Assembly (NCBI RefSeq): GCF_002072215.1
Contig: NZ_JXMW01000010.1
Coordinates: 45,579 to 109,578 of the forward strand
Direction of reading: 5' to 3'
Length of the DNA stretch: 64,000 nucleotides
From: Methanobrevibacter arboriphilus JCM 13429 = DSM 1125
Lineage (GTDB): Archaea; Methanobacteriota; Methanobacteria; Methanobacteriales; Methanobacteriaceae
In this document: in pieces, positions 42,088-53,773 of the stretch
How the letters are laid out: every line of letters begins with the position of its first letter
Numbering within the stretch: position 1 is the first letter of the stretch
Translations under genes and position numbers: made by a program
Notes under the pieces: model-generated
The model's input: the letters and a program-made list of their open reading frames with translations, nothing else
Databases searched by the model: none
Told to the model about the DNA's origin: nothing

Positions 42088-42101
42088 TCCTGTACACAGG
42101 A
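42088..42101. promoter_or_regulatory. perfect 14-base palindrome before the DUF2284 gene
   Basis: TCCTGTACACAGGA is fully palindromic and lies 23 bases upstream of the ATG, overlapping the AT-rich promoter zone (TTATATAAAA on the minus strand). It is a likely operator for a dimeric regulator. Confidence 0.5.
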
Positions 42102-42508
42102 TATTTAGTATAATAGTATTCATTATTAATATAATATTCATTATTAATATAATATTTATTATTTTAAAATATTAATAATTTTTTAAAAATACAATAAACA
42201 CAATGTAAATATTAATATTTTTAATATACAAAAAATGAGAAACTAAGAAATAATAGAAATAAATGAGATAATAAAAATAATAGAGATAATAGAAATAATA
42301 GTAAAAGTATGATAGTAAAAATATGGATAAAATAATAATATAATTATAATAAAAAAAAGAATGAATAAAAATAAATAAAAATAAAAAAGAATAAAATAAA
42401 AAAAGAATAAAGAAGAATGAATAAGAATAAAGAAGAATAAAAAGAATAAAGAAAAATAAAATAAAAATGAGAAAAAAGAACAAAAAATTAAATTAATTAA
42501 AAGTTAAA
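42102..42508. other. gene-free simple-sequence stretch
   Basis: The stretch between the palindrome and top6A is mainly A/G/T-only simple sequence of the type AATAAAAATAAATAAAAATA and AGAATGAATAAGAATAAAG (42230-42480). An apparent long open frame on the minus strand here is Phe/Leu/Tyr repeats from this composition and is not counted as a gene. Confidence 0.5.
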
Positions 42509-43591
42509 TTAACTTAATAACTCCAATTTCTCAGGGAAATATGTATCTACAACATATTCAAGCCCATACTTAGAAAATGATTGCTGTTCTGCTTTTTTAC
42601 CAATTTTAAGCATTTTTTTAATTTCAGTTTGCCAAGTTGGATCTCTGTACCTTGGATCATTAGATAACTCTTTCAATCTTAAAACATCAATATCCTTTAA
42701 AGGATCGGTTGGAAGTTCATAGTTAACAATGTCACTAGCTGTAACTCCCAAAAATTTAGCATTAGGAGTAGCTAAATCATGATTAACATGTGCAAGTTTA
42801 GCACTTCCAGATATAATAACCATAGCTATGTGAAAACCCCAAGGGTCTCCGTCGTTACAAATATAAACTGGAAGATTTAATTCTTCATTAACTCTCTTTA
42901 AAAATCTTCTTGTAGCTCTTGCAGCTTGTCCTTTAAGCCCAACAATCAGAGTATTGAATTTTTTATAAGCTTCCTCTTGAACCATCCTATGAAACATCCC
43001 CATAGTCTCAACAGCAATAACTCTTTCAACATCATGATCAAGAAATTCTACTTCATCAATAGTAGGAGAAATTGTATAGCCAGATTTACCTGATTTTAAA
43101 GCATCAATCTCAACATCACCTTCTTTAAGAATAATATTTCCATAAACAGATGCTCCATCTTCTTCTGGCATTAAACCTAAGTCTTCACGGCTCATTCCTA
43201 AAGTTACTTCAATGTCTTCCCCAACAATGTTAGATTCTTGCTGGTTATCAAAACCAATATCCCAACCTTCACTAACATAATACATCTCCCTTAACGTAGC
43301 TGTTTTTTCTCTTTGAACAAGATCTTTACAGAAATTAGCTACTTGAACCATTTGCCCGATTTTTTTAATTTGTTTCACGTTTCCAAGAGATCTTTTACCA
43401 TATCTATCCCCTAAAACAAAATAACGCTTAGCATCATCATAAACAATATTAGATGTACCACGAGATGGAACTTTTAAAGAAGGAATATCTTTTTTAATAA
43501 CATCTTCAATAATCTCTTCACCTAATCCTTTAAGCTTATTATAAGAAACTTCTTTTCTTGATAAATTTTTATTATCTTTAACTTCAGACAT
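42509..43591 (-). CDS. top6A: DNA topoisomerase VI subunit A
   Basis: 360 residues, Spo11-like cutting subunit. The DNA-breaking Tyr is in [12 protein letters not shown] (Tyr104/105), with the Toprim Glu195 in AVETMGMF and Asp247/249 in [21 protein letters not shown] [20 protein letters not shown] connects the motifs. It relaxes and decatenates DNA with subunit B. It is 21 bases after top6B, an operon as in other methanogens. Confidence 0.96.
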   Translation of the reverse strand: MSEVKDNKNLSRKEVSYNKLKGLGEEIIEDVIKKDIPSLKVPSRGTSNIVYDDAKRYFVLGDRYGKRSLGNVKQIKKIGQMVQVANFCKDLVQREKTATLREMYYVSEGWDIGFDNQQESNIVGEDIEVTLGMSREDLGLMPEEDGASVYGNIILKEGDVEIDALKSGKSGYTISPTIDEVEFLDHDVERVIAVETMGMFHRMVQEEAYKKFNTLIVGLKGQAARATRRFLKRVNEELNLPVYICNDGDPWGFHIAMVIISGSAKLAHVNHDLATPNAKFLGVTASDIVNYELPTDPLKDIDVLRLKELSNDPRYRDPTWQTEIKKMLKIGKKAEQQSFSKYGLEYVVDTYFPEKLELLS

Positions 43592-43612
43592 AAATAATAC
43601 CTTACCTTAAAA

Positions 43613-45280
43613 TTATTCCATATTTTCTAATGTTTCTTCTGATTTATTATCATCATTTTCAATAGTATCATCAAGATCAGATGCAAATTCCCCTTCAACT
43701 TCTTCTTCAGCCTTATCAGGATTTTCACCCAAGAGTTCTGCAAGTGATCTTCTTGTTACTTTAGCTAAAACCTCTTGAAATTCAGGAACATCAGTTTCAG
43801 CAAGTTTAGCAGATTCTCTAATGATAACAGGAACATAATCTTCAAATATTTTAGACCTCATTGCTTCTTCTTTAGCTGCTTTTTTAGCTCTTAAATATTT
43901 TTGAAGCTTCCTAGCTACTTTCATTGTAGCTTGTCTTACTTCATGAATGATTTCTGGTTCTGGAGCTATACTTTGTTTACCAGTTGATAGATAAGGAACT
44001 TGTGTAGAAATCATATTAACAAATACAGTGATAGGAGTATTTTCTAAATCTCTTAAACCATATCTTTTCCAATCAATACTTTTTAAGGCTTCTGTAATAG
44101 CACAGCTACCTTGATCAAAAGACAGAGGAACCCTATTTGCAAATCTCATAATTTCAGATTTTCTTTGATCATTTACAAGTCTTCCAGCATCTCCACCATA
44201 AGCAATTCCTGCTTCAATGATAAAAGCTACACCTCCCCTGTAAGTAACAGGTTTTCTTGTAGTAGCTGCAATAAACTCTGGTTTAAGAATCTCTTTCATA
44301 CCATCTTCAATCTGATCATCACCAATAGGAATAAGGCCAGAAGTTGGAGGTGCCATAAAGTCCATTTTAGAGAAAGCATCAACAATTGCTTCAGCTTCTT
44401 CCCACTTCATATCTTTTGGTCGTTTATTCAAATCAATTCCAGTTAATTCTTCAATTTCAGCAATTCTCTTATTTGACATTCTTGAAAGAGAGCTTGTAAG
44501 AAGACTCCTAAATCTCCTTTTATCAGTGTGCTTAGCCATGAAGATTAAATCATCAGCAGTTACTCCCCTTGGATGAGGTAATACTTCTTTAGGAAGCACA
44601 GGAACCATATCAGCAGCCCTATTAAATATGTACTTATGACTGGTTGGATCCCTAAATATTATTTTTGCATGAGGATTACCAATCATAGTTCTCCTAATGT
44701 ATTCAAATGCTCCTTGTTCAGCTAAAGAATAAGAAACATCTTTAAACTCAAGTTCTATACAAACACCAGTATGTTTTGGATCATAACTTTTACGATTTAA
44801 AAGCATTCCTTTATTTTTCTTAACATCCATCTTAAATTCAAGATCTGCTCCTTTAAGTTCCCCATCAACTTCCCAAGCAGATTTTACTCTTGCTGGTTCA
44901 CCAGTAGTCATTTGAGATAATAGAACACAACCACTACATCCTAAACCTTGTTGACCTCTTGACTGAATGTTTCTAAACTTAGAACCTGCAAACATAGTAC
45001 AATAAACTTTCATTATATAGTCTTCAGGGATTCCAGGACCATTATCAGAATGCCTAAGAATATAATGATCTTTATCAACTCTTTTAAGATCAATTTTAAT
45101 TTCAGGAAGAATACCTGCTTCTTCAGCTGCGTCAAAACTATTAGTTATGAGTTCGTGGAAAACGATTGTTAAAGACCTTATTTTCCCAGTGAAACCTAAC
45201 ATTTGCTTATTTTTTCTAAAGAACTCTGAAGGTGTCAATTCTTGAAAATTGTCAAAGAGTTCTGATGCTTGTTGTGACAA
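43613..45280 (-). CDS. top6B: DNA topoisomerase VI subunit B
   Basis: 555 residues, the ATPase subunit. GHKL motifs: [15 protein letters not shown] (43-50), [11 protein letters not shown] (77-87), [12 protein letters not shown] (109-120), and the transducer with conserved Lys in [12 protein letters not shown]. The middle helix-two-turn-helix region is present. The acidic C-terminal tail ([20 protein letters not shown]) is typical. It is followed at once by subunit A. Confidence 0.96.
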   Translation of the reverse strand: MSQQASELFDNFQELTPSEFFRKNKQMLGFTGKIRSLTIVFHELITNSFDAAEEAGILPEIKIDLKRVDKDHYILRHSDNGPGIPEDYIMKVYCTMFAGSKFRNIQSRGQQGLGCSGCVLLSQMTTGEPARVKSAWEVDGELKGADLEFKMDVKKNKGMLLNRKSYDPKHTGVCIELEFKDVSYSLAEQGAFEYIRRTMIGNPHAKIIFRDPTSHKYIFNRAADMVPVLPKEVLPHPRGVTADDLIFMAKHTDKRRFRSLLTSSLSRMSNKRIAEIEELTGIDLNKRPKDMKWEEAEAIVDAFSKMDFMAPPTSGLIPIGDDQIEDGMKEILKPEFIAATTRKPVTYRGGVAFIIEAGIAYGGDAGRLVNDQRKSEIMRFANRVPLSFDQGSCAITEALKSIDWKRYGLRDLENTPITVFVNMISTQVPYLSTGKQSIAPEPEIIHEVRQATMKVARKLQKYLRAKKAAKEEAMRSKIFEDYVPVIIRESAKLAETDVPEFQEVLAKVTRRSLAELLGENPDKAEEEVEGEFASDLDDTIENDDNKSEETLENME

Positions 45281-46121
45281 ATTAAACCTCCTATTATAAA
45301 AACTTTTAAATTTAATTTTTTATTAAATAATCTTAATGATTTATTAAATAATATTTAATAATTTTAAATGATATTTAATAATTCATTAAATAATATTAAT
45401 AAATTTAATATTTAGCTAAATTCAATTTAAATTAGTTGTTAAAACTTTTAATTAATTATTTAAATTCTTAGGATTATTTATATTCTTAAAATATTTAGAA
45501 ATATAATAAATAAACTTAAAAATATAATAAATAACCATAAACATAACATTTAAATGATTTTTATTAATAAGCAATATTATTAATTATAAACATATTATTG
45601 ATTATATAAATTATTATTACTAATTATTTAATAATCATTATTAATAATAAAATCATAAACCAGTACATAATTAAATAAAAATATTTTAACTGAAGTAAAA
45701 ATGTTTAACTGAAAGTAATAATTAAAAACATATTGTCAAAATATCATATAAATAAATACATATGGTAGAATTTAATAATGCGATTACAAATTTGTAATAT
45801 TTTTACCTATATATCTATATGGCTTGTAACCTATATAAGGTTTTTGTAGTATATCATCAAATTTTATAGATAAAGATAAATTAAACTATATGAAGATATT
45901 TTTTATAATATTTAATTTATTGAATTTTTTATATAACCATAAAATCTTATAAAATAGTACAAATATTTATAAATTAATGAAGGATATGAATCCTAATAAT
46001 GTATGAATCTTTATAAATTAATAATATCTTTATAAATAATAATAGAATATAAAAATTTTTAAAAAATTAAATGATTTAAAAAATTAAATGAATTGATTAA
46101 AAAGTAGCATAAATCTAATTA
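45281..46121. other. gene-free stretch with palindromes, upstream of top6B
   Basis: About 840 bases, mostly AT repeats. ATTACAAATTTGTAAT at 45783-45798 is a perfect 16-base palindrome. Beside it AACCTATATAAGGTT (45828-45842) is nearly symmetric and a related CCTATATATCTATATGG precedes it. The cluster is less AT-rich than the rest and may be a regulatory site or short RNA. No gene is seen. Confidence 0.4.
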
Positions 46122-46724
46122 TCAATCATCTAAATCGTCTCGAAATTCTATTTTATCATTTTCAATTCCAACCATCGATTTAAATTCCTTCATTTTTCTA
46201 TCACTTTGTTTAGATTCTAAAAAACCATAAACAGATTTATGTTGTGAACCATTAAGAATCATTTCAACAGCTTCTTTTGCCACCATGACATTTTCAAGTT
46301 CACCAATAAAGGCAACAGTTTTACCATAAATCGCCATGTCCACTTCCGCCATACTGATTATAATCTCTCTAGTTCTACCATCTTTACCAATAATACGTCC
46401 TTTTTGTCTAGCTAATGCTTTTTTAGACTTACCTACATATAAGGTTAGTTTTATTATTTCTAGATAAATATCATCTTCATTTAGTTTTAAAGCTATTTCT
46501 GGGTTAAAACCTCTCCCAATAGCTTTAACTACATGATTAGTTTTCCAAACTCCAAGAGGATCTTCCATTTCCTCACTTGGAGAAACAATTACAGTTCCTT
46601 CCTCCCCATCTATATCTAACCATGTATGAGTAGTTTTTTCAATTTTTTGTTTAGTTTCACCATTTGTTCCTATTAAAACCCCTATTCTATCCTGTGGGAT
46701 CTTAAGATATTCTGTTGTTGGCAA
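46122..46724 (-). CDS. KH-domain ribosome biogenesis protein (Dim2/Pno1-like)
   Basis: 200 residues with two KH domains: [20 protein letters not shown] (the GxxG is GTNG) and later [20 protein letters not shown] (GxxG GKDG). The link [20 protein letters not shown] is typical of archaeal Dim2/Pno1 homologs that act in small-subunit rRNA maturation with Rio1. Its neighbours rio1 and aIF1A fit that role. A short acidic tail follows the second KH domain. Confidence 0.88.
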   Translation of the reverse strand: MPTTEYLKIPQDRIGVLIGTNGETKQKIEKTTHTWLDIDGEEGTVIVSPSEEMEDPLGVWKTNHVVKAIGRGFNPEIALKLNEDDIYLEIIKLTLYVGKSKKALARQKGRIIGKDGRTREIIISMAEVDMAIYGKTVAFIGELENVMVAKEAVEMILNGSQHKSVYGFLESKQSDRKMKEFKSMVGIENDKIEFRDDLDD

Positions 46725-47305
46725 ATTTTCACCTCTAATCTCTAATTCATAAATAATTTTAATTCATAAACAAATAACAATTAAATTATTAAAATCTAAA
46801 ATTTAATACTAACTCTAAAAACTAATATTAAAATCTAAAATTTAATAATACAGCTTAATAATAACCTGCTTAATAATAACCTAATAAGAATTTATTATTA
46901 GTAACCAATGATTTAGTTTGATAAACATTGATTATTACTAATTTTTACTAATTTAATATAATTTATATAATAATTTAACTATAATTTAATATAATTAATA
47001 TAATATCTTTATATCTAGTATCTAACTTATACTTATTTATTTCTATTCCATGTTTATTTTATTATTAAATATATTAGACTATTATATTATACAACTAACT
47101 ATAATTAGCAAAATCTAATATATAAAGTAAATCTAAGAGCAACTGATAAGTAATATACTAAAATAACATTACAAAAATAATATAAAAAAGGAAGAGAGAT
47201 AAAACTTAAGAAAAATAAAACCTAATAAAAATAAAACCTAATAAAAATTAAAAATATAAAAATTAATAAAGACTAAAATGAAGAAAAGTAAGGCTTGAAA
47301 AATGT
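46725..47305. other. gene-free AT-rich stretch
   Basis: About 580 bases between the KH gene and rio1. TTAAAATCTAAAATTTAATA occurs twice (46789-46807 region and 46828-46848 region). TAATAATAACCT is repeated near 46855-46882. No gene or RNA is visible. Confidence 0.4.
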
Positions 47306-48091
47306 TTAATCTATATCTAAATTAATATCAAATTCTAATTTATTAAGAATATCTTCTAATGAATATGAAGATCCCATTTTTTTAAACTCTTTATAAATAT
47401 TTTTTATGTCTCTAACCAATAATTCATTAGCTATGGGATGATCTCTAACTACTGATTGAGAAACATCGATGATTACAGGATATTCATCTTTATTTAAAAT
47501 ATTAAATGTTGATAAATCCCCATGGACCAAATTAGCATTATTAACAAATTTTTTTATTTCTAATAACAGCTTATTTAAAAAATCATCAACATCTTTTGGT
47601 TTTTGGTTTTTGACAGTTTGGGCAGGATCTCCATCATCAGAACCAATAAACTCTAAAATAAGTACATTATTTAATGCAATAATCGGTTTTGGAACACTAA
47701 CCTTTGCTTCATAAGCTCTTGCAAGATTTCTAAATTCTTTATTAACCCAATTAGTAATAAGTTGACGTTTATTACTAGAACGAATATTGAATCTTGGATC
47801 ACCTTGAATATAATACTGCATTTTTTTAAAATCAGAAGTGGCTATTCTATAAATTTTAACAGCAATATAAGAACTATTTATCACTCCTTTTAAAACATTA
47901 GCTTCTTTTCCAGTGCTAATAGCTCCATTTAAAACATCTAAATGTCCTTGGTTAGCTAATTTATAAAGGGTTTCAAGTGTTTGTTTATCAAAAATTTCAC
48001 TACCCACCCTTCTATCTTCAACACTTTTTTTTCTCTTTTTAGAGATAAGTTTCTGAACTTCTTCATCAGCTTTAGCTATTTTAGGATCCAA
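47306..48091 (-). CDS. rio1: RIO1 serine protein kinase
   Basis: 261 residues from the TTG at 48091, the usual archaeal Rio1 size. ATP loop [12 protein letters not shown], Lys79 in AVKIYR, catalytic HGDLSTFN with Asp192 and Asn197, metal Asp209 in [12 protein letters not shown]1 drives late 30S maturation. A longer frame to 48187 would add 32 hydrophobic residues unlike the family; GAGGT seven bases before the TTG supports the shorter start. Confidence 0.92.
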   Translation of the reverse strand: MDPKIAKADEEVQKLISKKRKKSVEDRRVGSEIFDKQTLETLYKLANQGHLDVLNGAISTGKEANVLKGVINSSYIAVKIYRIATSDFKKMQYYIQGDPRFNIRSSNKRQLITNWVNKEFRNLARAYEAKVSVPKPIIALNNVLILEFIGSDDGDPAQTVKNQKPKDVDDFLNKLLLEIKKFVNNANLVHGDLSTFNILNKDEYPVIIDVSQSVVRDHPIANELLVRDIKNIYKEFKKMGSSYSLEDILNKLEFDINLDID

Positions 48092-48341
48092 TATAAAAAC
48101 CTCAAAAAATAAAAATGAAAATAAAATAATAATAACAATAACCACAATTCTATCAATATTAATTAAAATATCTAATTTAGAAATCAAAAAATGGATAAGA
48201 CCCTAACCAATTAACACGACAATAAATAAGTCTAAAAATTGTAATAATTTATAGGATTGTATTAAATATTATTATAAAAGTATCAAATATATGTTAATTA
48301 CATAATAATGAAAAAAATAAGATGAAAATAAATAATAAAAA

Positions 48342-48641
48342 TTACATTTTTAAAAATCCTTTTCTTTCAAGCCAATTGGACTCAGTTCTAGTATATCTCC
48401 ATATAACATCAGCTTTTTCATCTGATTGGAAATCCCATGGTTTTACAAGAACAACGTCTCCTTCTCTAATCCATATCCTTTTCTTCATTTTTCCAGGGAT
48501 TCTTGTCATTCTCACATGTCCATCTGCACATCGAACCTTTAACTTTCCATGACCCATGATTTGTTCTACAATACCAGGAATTTCTCCTTTTCTTGGGGTT
48601 CTTACTCTTCTAAATTCTTGTGTTTGTTCTTGTCTTGCCAA
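48342..48641 (-). CDS. translation initiation factor aIF1A
   Basis: 99 residues from a TTG with GGAGGAG upstream. [41 protein letters not shown] and [12 protein letters not shown] are the OB-fold S1-like core of IF1A; the C-terminus [20 protein letters not shown] is standard. It helps the small subunit select start codons. It is the first gene of the aIF1A, rio1, KH, top6 group. Confidence 0.95.
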   Translation of the reverse strand: MARQEQTQEFRRVRTPRKGEIPGIVEQIMGHGKLKVRCADGHVRMTRIPGKMKKRIWIREGDVVLVKPWDFQSDEKADVIWRYTRTESNWLERKGFLKM

Positions 48642-49031
48642 AAACTCTCCTCCAAATTAATCTAACTTATATCCTCTAATAAGATCATGATTACAATATA
48701 TTATAATTACAATATAATAATTATATATTTAAATTATATTTATATAATTAAATTATATTCCTATACTTAAATTATATCTAAATTATATTAAAATACACAT
48801 TATAAAATATAAAAAATACCTCTTAAAAATATTTTTCTAAATAATAGTGCTTATAATACTATTCAATAATAAATTTAAGAATATATTATGAGTTATACTA
48901 TAAATAATATCTAAAATTCAAAATAGAAATTTTACAATACCTTAATATTTAGTATTTTACTAATTATTTTTAGTATGTTACAAATTATAATATTATACTT
49001 TATATTTTTTCATATATAATACTTTATAAAT

Positions 49032-49129
49032 AATAAAAACTTCATTTTTAAACTTATAAAAATAAAAAACTTTTATAAACAATAAAAACTTCATTTTTAA
49101 ATTTATAAAAATAAAAAATTTTTATAAAT
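49032..49129. repeat. 49-base tandem duplication in a gene-free stretch
   Basis: The unit starting AATAAAAACTTCATTTTTAA is present at 49032-49080 and again at 49081-49129 with three differences. The whole gene-free stretch is 48642-49267. It is very AT-rich and holds nothing else I can support. Confidence 0.6.
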
Positions 49130-49267
49130 AATATAACTTTAAAAACATCAAATAAAAACATCAATAAAATAAAAAAATAAAATTCAAAATATGAAAATTA
49201 TAAAAATACTCATAAAATAGAAATAAAAAACTAATAGTAAAAAATTGAAGATAAAATATGAAAACAA

Positions 49268-50986
49268 TTAACTAATTATCATTAAAGTATCTCCAGCATT
49301 TACAGCATCACCCTCAGCTACAAATATCTCTTCAACAATACCATCTTCCTCTGCTTGGATATCATTTTCCATTTTCATAGCTTCAATAACTGCCAAAATA
49401 TCTCCTTTTTTGACTTTATCCCCTTCATTAACTTTAAGCTTTAGAATCATTCCTTGCATTGTAGAAGTTAAGCCTCCTTCAACAGGACTAGAAAGAGTTG
49501 AAGGATCTACTTCACCAATTTCCATAAAACCAGTTGGCATTATCCTAACATCAAAAACATCTCCATCTACTTCAACATTATATTCAGTAGGGATAGCAAA
49601 TTCTGATTCTTCCATGTTTTGTATTGTTTTAGGTTCAATTTTTTCCTCTTCAGCTTCTCCTCTTAAAAATTTAGTAGCTACTTGAGGATAAAGTGCTAAA
49701 GTTAAAACATCTTCTTCTTTTTTAATTAAACCCTCTTTTTCTCCTTCTTGTTTGTAATAATCATATTGTGGTTCAAGATCATCAGCTGGACGATGTGTTA
49801 TAGGTTTTTCATCCCCAATTATCTTTTTAGCTATTTTAGGATTAACTGGAGCAGGAGGTTGACCATATTTTCCCCTCATATACTCTTTAACTTCATTAGA
49901 GACTAGTTTATATCTTTTACCACCAAGAACATTCATAACCGCTTGTATACCTACAATCTGACTAGTTGGAGTAACAAGAGGAGGATAACCCATATCTTTT
50001 CTAACTCTTGGCATTTCATCAAGTACATCTTGATATCTATCTAATGCATTCTGTTCTTTTAGCTGTGAAACTAAGTTAGAAAGCATACCTCCAGGTATCT
50101 GATAAATAAGAACATCAGTGTCGATTTTTTCAGTAATTGGATCAAGAAGAGAAGCATATTTCTCTTTAATATTTTCAAAATACCTTTTAATATGATTCAA
50201 TCTCTTAAGATCCAGTTTAGAATCATATTCAGTATCTTGTAATGCTGCAACAATACTTTCAGTTGGAGGTTGGGATGTTCCCCAAGATAAAGGAGAGATA
50301 GCAGTATCTAATATATCCACTCCAGCCTCACAAGCAACATAATAACTGATTGGAGTCATTCCACTAGTACAATGACAGTGTAAGTTAACCAAAAGATCAG
50401 TTTCCTCTTTCAGCCTAGTCACAAGTTCATGAATATTTTTTGGACTTATCAATCCAGCCATATCTTTTATAGCTATTGAATCACATTCTAATGCTTCTAA
50501 ATCTTTTGCAAGATCTACAAAATTATCAAGAGTATGTACTGGACTTGTAGTATAGCTTAAAGTTCCTTGAACATGAGCTCCCTGTTTTTTAGCTGTTTTA
50601 ATTGCTGTTTCCATATTTTCTATATCATTAAGAGCATCGAAAACACGAAAAACATCAACACCATTTGCATAAGCCTTTTCTACAAATTTTTCTACAATAT
50701 CATCTGGATAATGTTTATAACCTACTAAATTTTGACCTCTAATCAACATTTGAATAGGTGTCTTAGTGATCTTTTCTTTAAGTAATCTAAGACGTTCCCA
50801 AGGATCTTCATTTAAATAACGAATACAGGTATCAAAAGTAGCTCCTCCCCATGCTTCAATTGAGAAAAAACCCACTTTATCCATTTCTTCAGCAATTGGA
50901 ACCATATCCCTAGTCCTCATCCGAGTAGCTAACAGAGACTGATGCGCATCTCTTAGGGCAGTTTCTGTAATTTTTGTAGTTTTCAT
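49268..50986 (-). CDS. pycB: pyruvate carboxylase subunit B
   Basis: 572 residues. N-terminal carboxyltransferase barrel: TETALRDAHQSLLATRMRT, EAWGGATFDTCIRYLNEDPW, LIRGQNLVGY, LVNLHCHCTSGMTP, SPLSWGTSQPPTES. The central PycB conserved region contains PRVRKDMGYPPLVTPTSQIV. The C-terminal biotinyl domain has EAMKMEND with Lys538. It makes oxaloacetate from pyruvate with subunit A, which is not in the window. Regulation is not visible. Confidence 0.95.
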   Translation of the reverse strand: MKTTKITETALRDAHQSLLATRMRTRDMVPIAEEMDKVGFFSIEAWGGATFDTCIRYLNEDPWERLRLLKEKITKTPIQMLIRGQNLVGYKHYPDDIVEKFVEKAYANGVDVFRVFDALNDIENMETAIKTAKKQGAHVQGTLSYTTSPVHTLDNFVDLAKDLEALECDSIAIKDMAGLISPKNIHELVTRLKEETDLLVNLHCHCTSGMTPISYYVACEAGVDILDTAISPLSWGTSQPPTESIVAALQDTEYDSKLDLKRLNHIKRYFENIKEKYASLLDPITEKIDTDVLIYQIPGGMLSNLVSQLKEQNALDRYQDVLDEMPRVRKDMGYPPLVTPTSQIVGIQAVMNVLGGKRYKLVSNEVKEYMRGKYGQPPAPVNPKIAKKIIGDEKPITHRPADDLEPQYDYYKQEGEKEGLIKKEEDVLTLALYPQVATKFLRGEAEEEKIEPKTIQNMEESEFAIPTEYNVEVDGDVFDVRIMPTGFMEIGEVDPSTLSSPVEGGLTSTMQGMILKLKVNEGDKVKKGDILAVIEAMKMENDIQAEEDGIVEEIFVAEGDAVNAGDTLMIIS

Positions 50987-51852
50987 AATATTTACCTTCC
51001 TTACAATCAGTTTTATACCATTAAAGATAATTTAAACAATAATTTTCATTTTTAAACAGCAAAATTTCATTTAAACATAAAATTCCAATAAAACAACAAA
51101 ATTTTATTTTAAAGCATAAAATTTAGATAAAACAGTGAATTTTATTTAAACTGTAAAATTTATCAATGAATAATAAGTATGAAAATCAAAAGTAATTTTC
51201 ATAGATAATTTTTATAATATAATAATATATTGTTAAAAGTACTAATAATATTTATCTATTTTTTATTTTTATATTATTTATTAAATTTTATATTATTTAC
51301 TAATATTTAGTAAAAGAATTTACTAGCTATTTACTACAAGACTAATATTTAATAAAAGTAATAATAATTTAAAAAATAATTTGAAATAATACTATTTAAT
51401 CAAATATTAACATAATAATTTAGAATATTAGGATGAATAATAATTAGAATATTAAGAGGAATAATCATTAAAATAGTAAAGTGAATAATAATTAGAATAG
51501 TAATATATAATCCAGATAGTATTATACATATTAGAATATTACTATACTAATGAGAATAATAGTAATAAATTAATTGAAAATGATAAAAATAAGATAATGA
51601 AAAAATAATAAAAGAATATTTAAAATATTTAGAAATAACTAGAAATACCTAAAAATATCTAGAAATATCTAGAAATATTGTGAATATCTGAGTATCTAGT
51701 GATATTTAGAAATATCTAAGAATATTATGAGTATTAATAATATTTATAAATACTTATAAACATTTATAAATATTAAAAATGCTTATGAATATTTGAAAAT
51801 ATTATAAATATTAGAAACATTGAAAAAAAGGTAAAAAAGTAAAAAAGATATT
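50987..51852. other. gene-free stretch with degenerate TAGAAATATC repeats
   Basis: 866 bases without a gene. From about 51628 to 51720 a TAGAAATA(T/C)C unit of about ten bases recurs many times with small changes; further similar ATTTATAAATA units run to 51790. These look like simple-sequence growth. No ORF or RNA seen. Confidence 0.45.
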
Positions 51853-52956
51853 TTATCTTTCTAATGTCCCATCAATAAAATCATTGACCTTTTTATAAGC
51901 TTCATCATCAGTAAACTGTTCTGGAGGATGTTTCATTGTATAAGAAGATATAGAAGTGAGTTTACCTCCAATTCCTCGACCAATAGCTAGTTTACAACAT
52001 CTAATTGCATCAATTACACAGCCTGCAGAATTTGGAGAATCTTCAACACTTAACCTTAATTCAATGTTCATTGGAACATCACCAAAGGTTTTTCCTTCCA
52101 TTCTAAGGAAACAAAGTTTATTATCTTTTTGCCAAGGAACATAATCACTTGGACCAATATGTATATCATGAGGATCCATCCTATCAGCAAGTACTGACTG
52201 AACAGCCTCTGTTTTTGATTCTTTTTTAGAATCTAACCTTTCTCTACTAAGCATATTGATAAAATCAGTATTTCCACCAGTATTAATCTGATATGTATGA
52301 TCTAATTTTACTCCTCTTTCTTCAAAGAGATTAGCTAAAGTTCTGTGAGTAATAGTTGCTCCTATCTGAGCTTTTATATCATCACCAACAGCAGGAATTC
52401 CTTTTTCTCTGAATTTAGCTTCCCATTCATTATCACTTACAATAAAAACAGGCATACAATTAATAAAAGCAACACCTGCATCTAAAGCACATTGAGCATA
52501 AAACCTAGCTGCTTTTTCTGAACCTACAGGAAGATAGTTCAAAAGAATTTCTGCACCAGAATCTTTCAAAACCTCTACAATATCTGAAGATTCTTCAGCA
52601 GAAACAATGAATGTGTATTCATCTTCAAAATCTTCCATGTGTGGAGCTACACCATCTAAAACATTTCCCATAGATACTTTTACACTACTTTTAGGAATAT
52701 TCTCTTGAAATATAGTAGTACAGTTTGGTTTTGCGAAAATAGCTTCATCAATTGTTTTTCCTACTTTCCTCTTATCTACATCAAATGCAGCTACAACTTC
52801 AATATCTGATGGTTCATAATCCCCAATTTTCCAATGCATCAAACCAATAGCATCTTTTTCATCTTTATTTTTATAATAATGAATTCCTTGAATAAGAGAA
52901 CTAGCACAATTTCCCATACCTACAATAGCTATTTTTATTTTATCCAAATCGAACAC
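51853..52956 (-). CDS. ino1: myo-inositol-1-phosphate synthase
   Basis: 367 residues. NAD-binding IAIVGMGNCASSLIQG, FIVSAEESSDIVEVLKDSG, LLNYLPVGSEKAARFYAQCA, VGDDIKAQIGATITHRTLAN, YQINTGGNTDFINMLSRERL and EDSPNSAGCVIDAIRC are the synthase signature (the shorter bacterial/archaeal type). It makes inositol phosphate from glucose 6-phosphate for archaetidyl-inositol lipids. Start is GTG 52956 or, with GGGTG six bases upstream, the TTG at 52945. Confidence 0.93.
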   Translation of the reverse strand: MFDLDKIKIAIVGMGNCASSLIQGIHYYKNKDEKDAIGLMHWKIGDYEPSDIEVVAAFDVDKRKVGKTIDEAIFAKPNCTTIFQENIPKSSVKVSMGNVLDGVAPHMEDFEDEYTFIVSAEESSDIVEVLKDSGAEILLNYLPVGSEKAARFYAQCALDAGVAFINCMPVFIVSDNEWEAKFREKGIPAVGDDIKAQIGATITHRTLANLFEERGVKLDHTYQINTGGNTDFINMLSRERLDSKKESKTEAVQSVLADRMDPHDIHIGPSDYVPWQKDNKLCFLRMEGKTFGDVPMNIELRLSVEDSPNSAGCVIDAIRCCKLAIGRGIGGKLTSISSYTMKHPPEQFTDDEAYKKVNDFIDGTLER

Positions 52957-53773
52957 CCTTTTGTAACCCTTTTTGTATAAATATTTTGAATATTTAGTGT
53001 TTAATTAACTTTAATTAACATTTATAGTAAATTTTGTAAATCAACATATAAGTATTATAAATTTATTATAAGAATTATTAAAAAATTAAAACATAGTAAT
53101 AGAAATACAATGTAATAATAATAGAAATTATTATCCATCCAAAATTGTAAGTTTATAAAATTAAATTTTATAAATTATGCCAAATTATACATAATAAAAT
53201 TATAAATAATATTCTATATAAATAATATCCTACTTATGAATAATACTCCACATCATGAATAATATTACTATTGTCTAATCTTATAATCATATTATTATCT
53301 GTCTTTTATATCATTTAAATATAATTGATAGAATATATTTTCATATATCTTTCATACATTCTTAAAAAATATATTAACCTAATATTCAATATCTTATATT
53401 ATTATATAATCATATTTTATTAGATTATATTATATCATAAAACTATATTATTATATAATATTATCATATAATTGGTTTTAATTGGTTTTATTATCATATT
53501 GGTTTAATATATAAGACTAAATTATAAATGTTTTACTAAAATTAGCATTTACTAACTATAAATAGTAATTATAACAAAAATAATATAATTATAACAACTA
53601 GTATAATCATACAGAAAATATTAATAATTAATTATATAATTCTAATTAGCTAAATAATTACTTATTTATTGAATCTTTAATATTTTATCGAATATTTATT
53701 GATATTAAATCTTTATATTTTAAATTATATTATTAATAAGCTTTATTCTAAAATTAAATTATCAGGTGTATAA
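52957..53773. other. gene-free AT-rich stretch
   Basis: 817 bases with no gene between ino1 (minus) and a plus-strand glycosyltransferase, so both promoters are here. TTGGTTTTAATTGGTTTTATTATC (53473-53496) has a short direct repeat of TTGGTTTTA. Otherwise simple AT sequence. Confidence 0.4.

Noticed and set aside
42172..42483. Minus-strand open frame of 103 codons rich in Phe, Leu and Tyr
   Set aside because: It comes from A/T simple sequence, contains only a few residue types, and has no RBS.
48092..48187. 32-residue hydrophobic N-terminal extension of RIO1
   Set aside because: Unlike any RIO1 family member; GAGGT is placed for the TTG at 48091.
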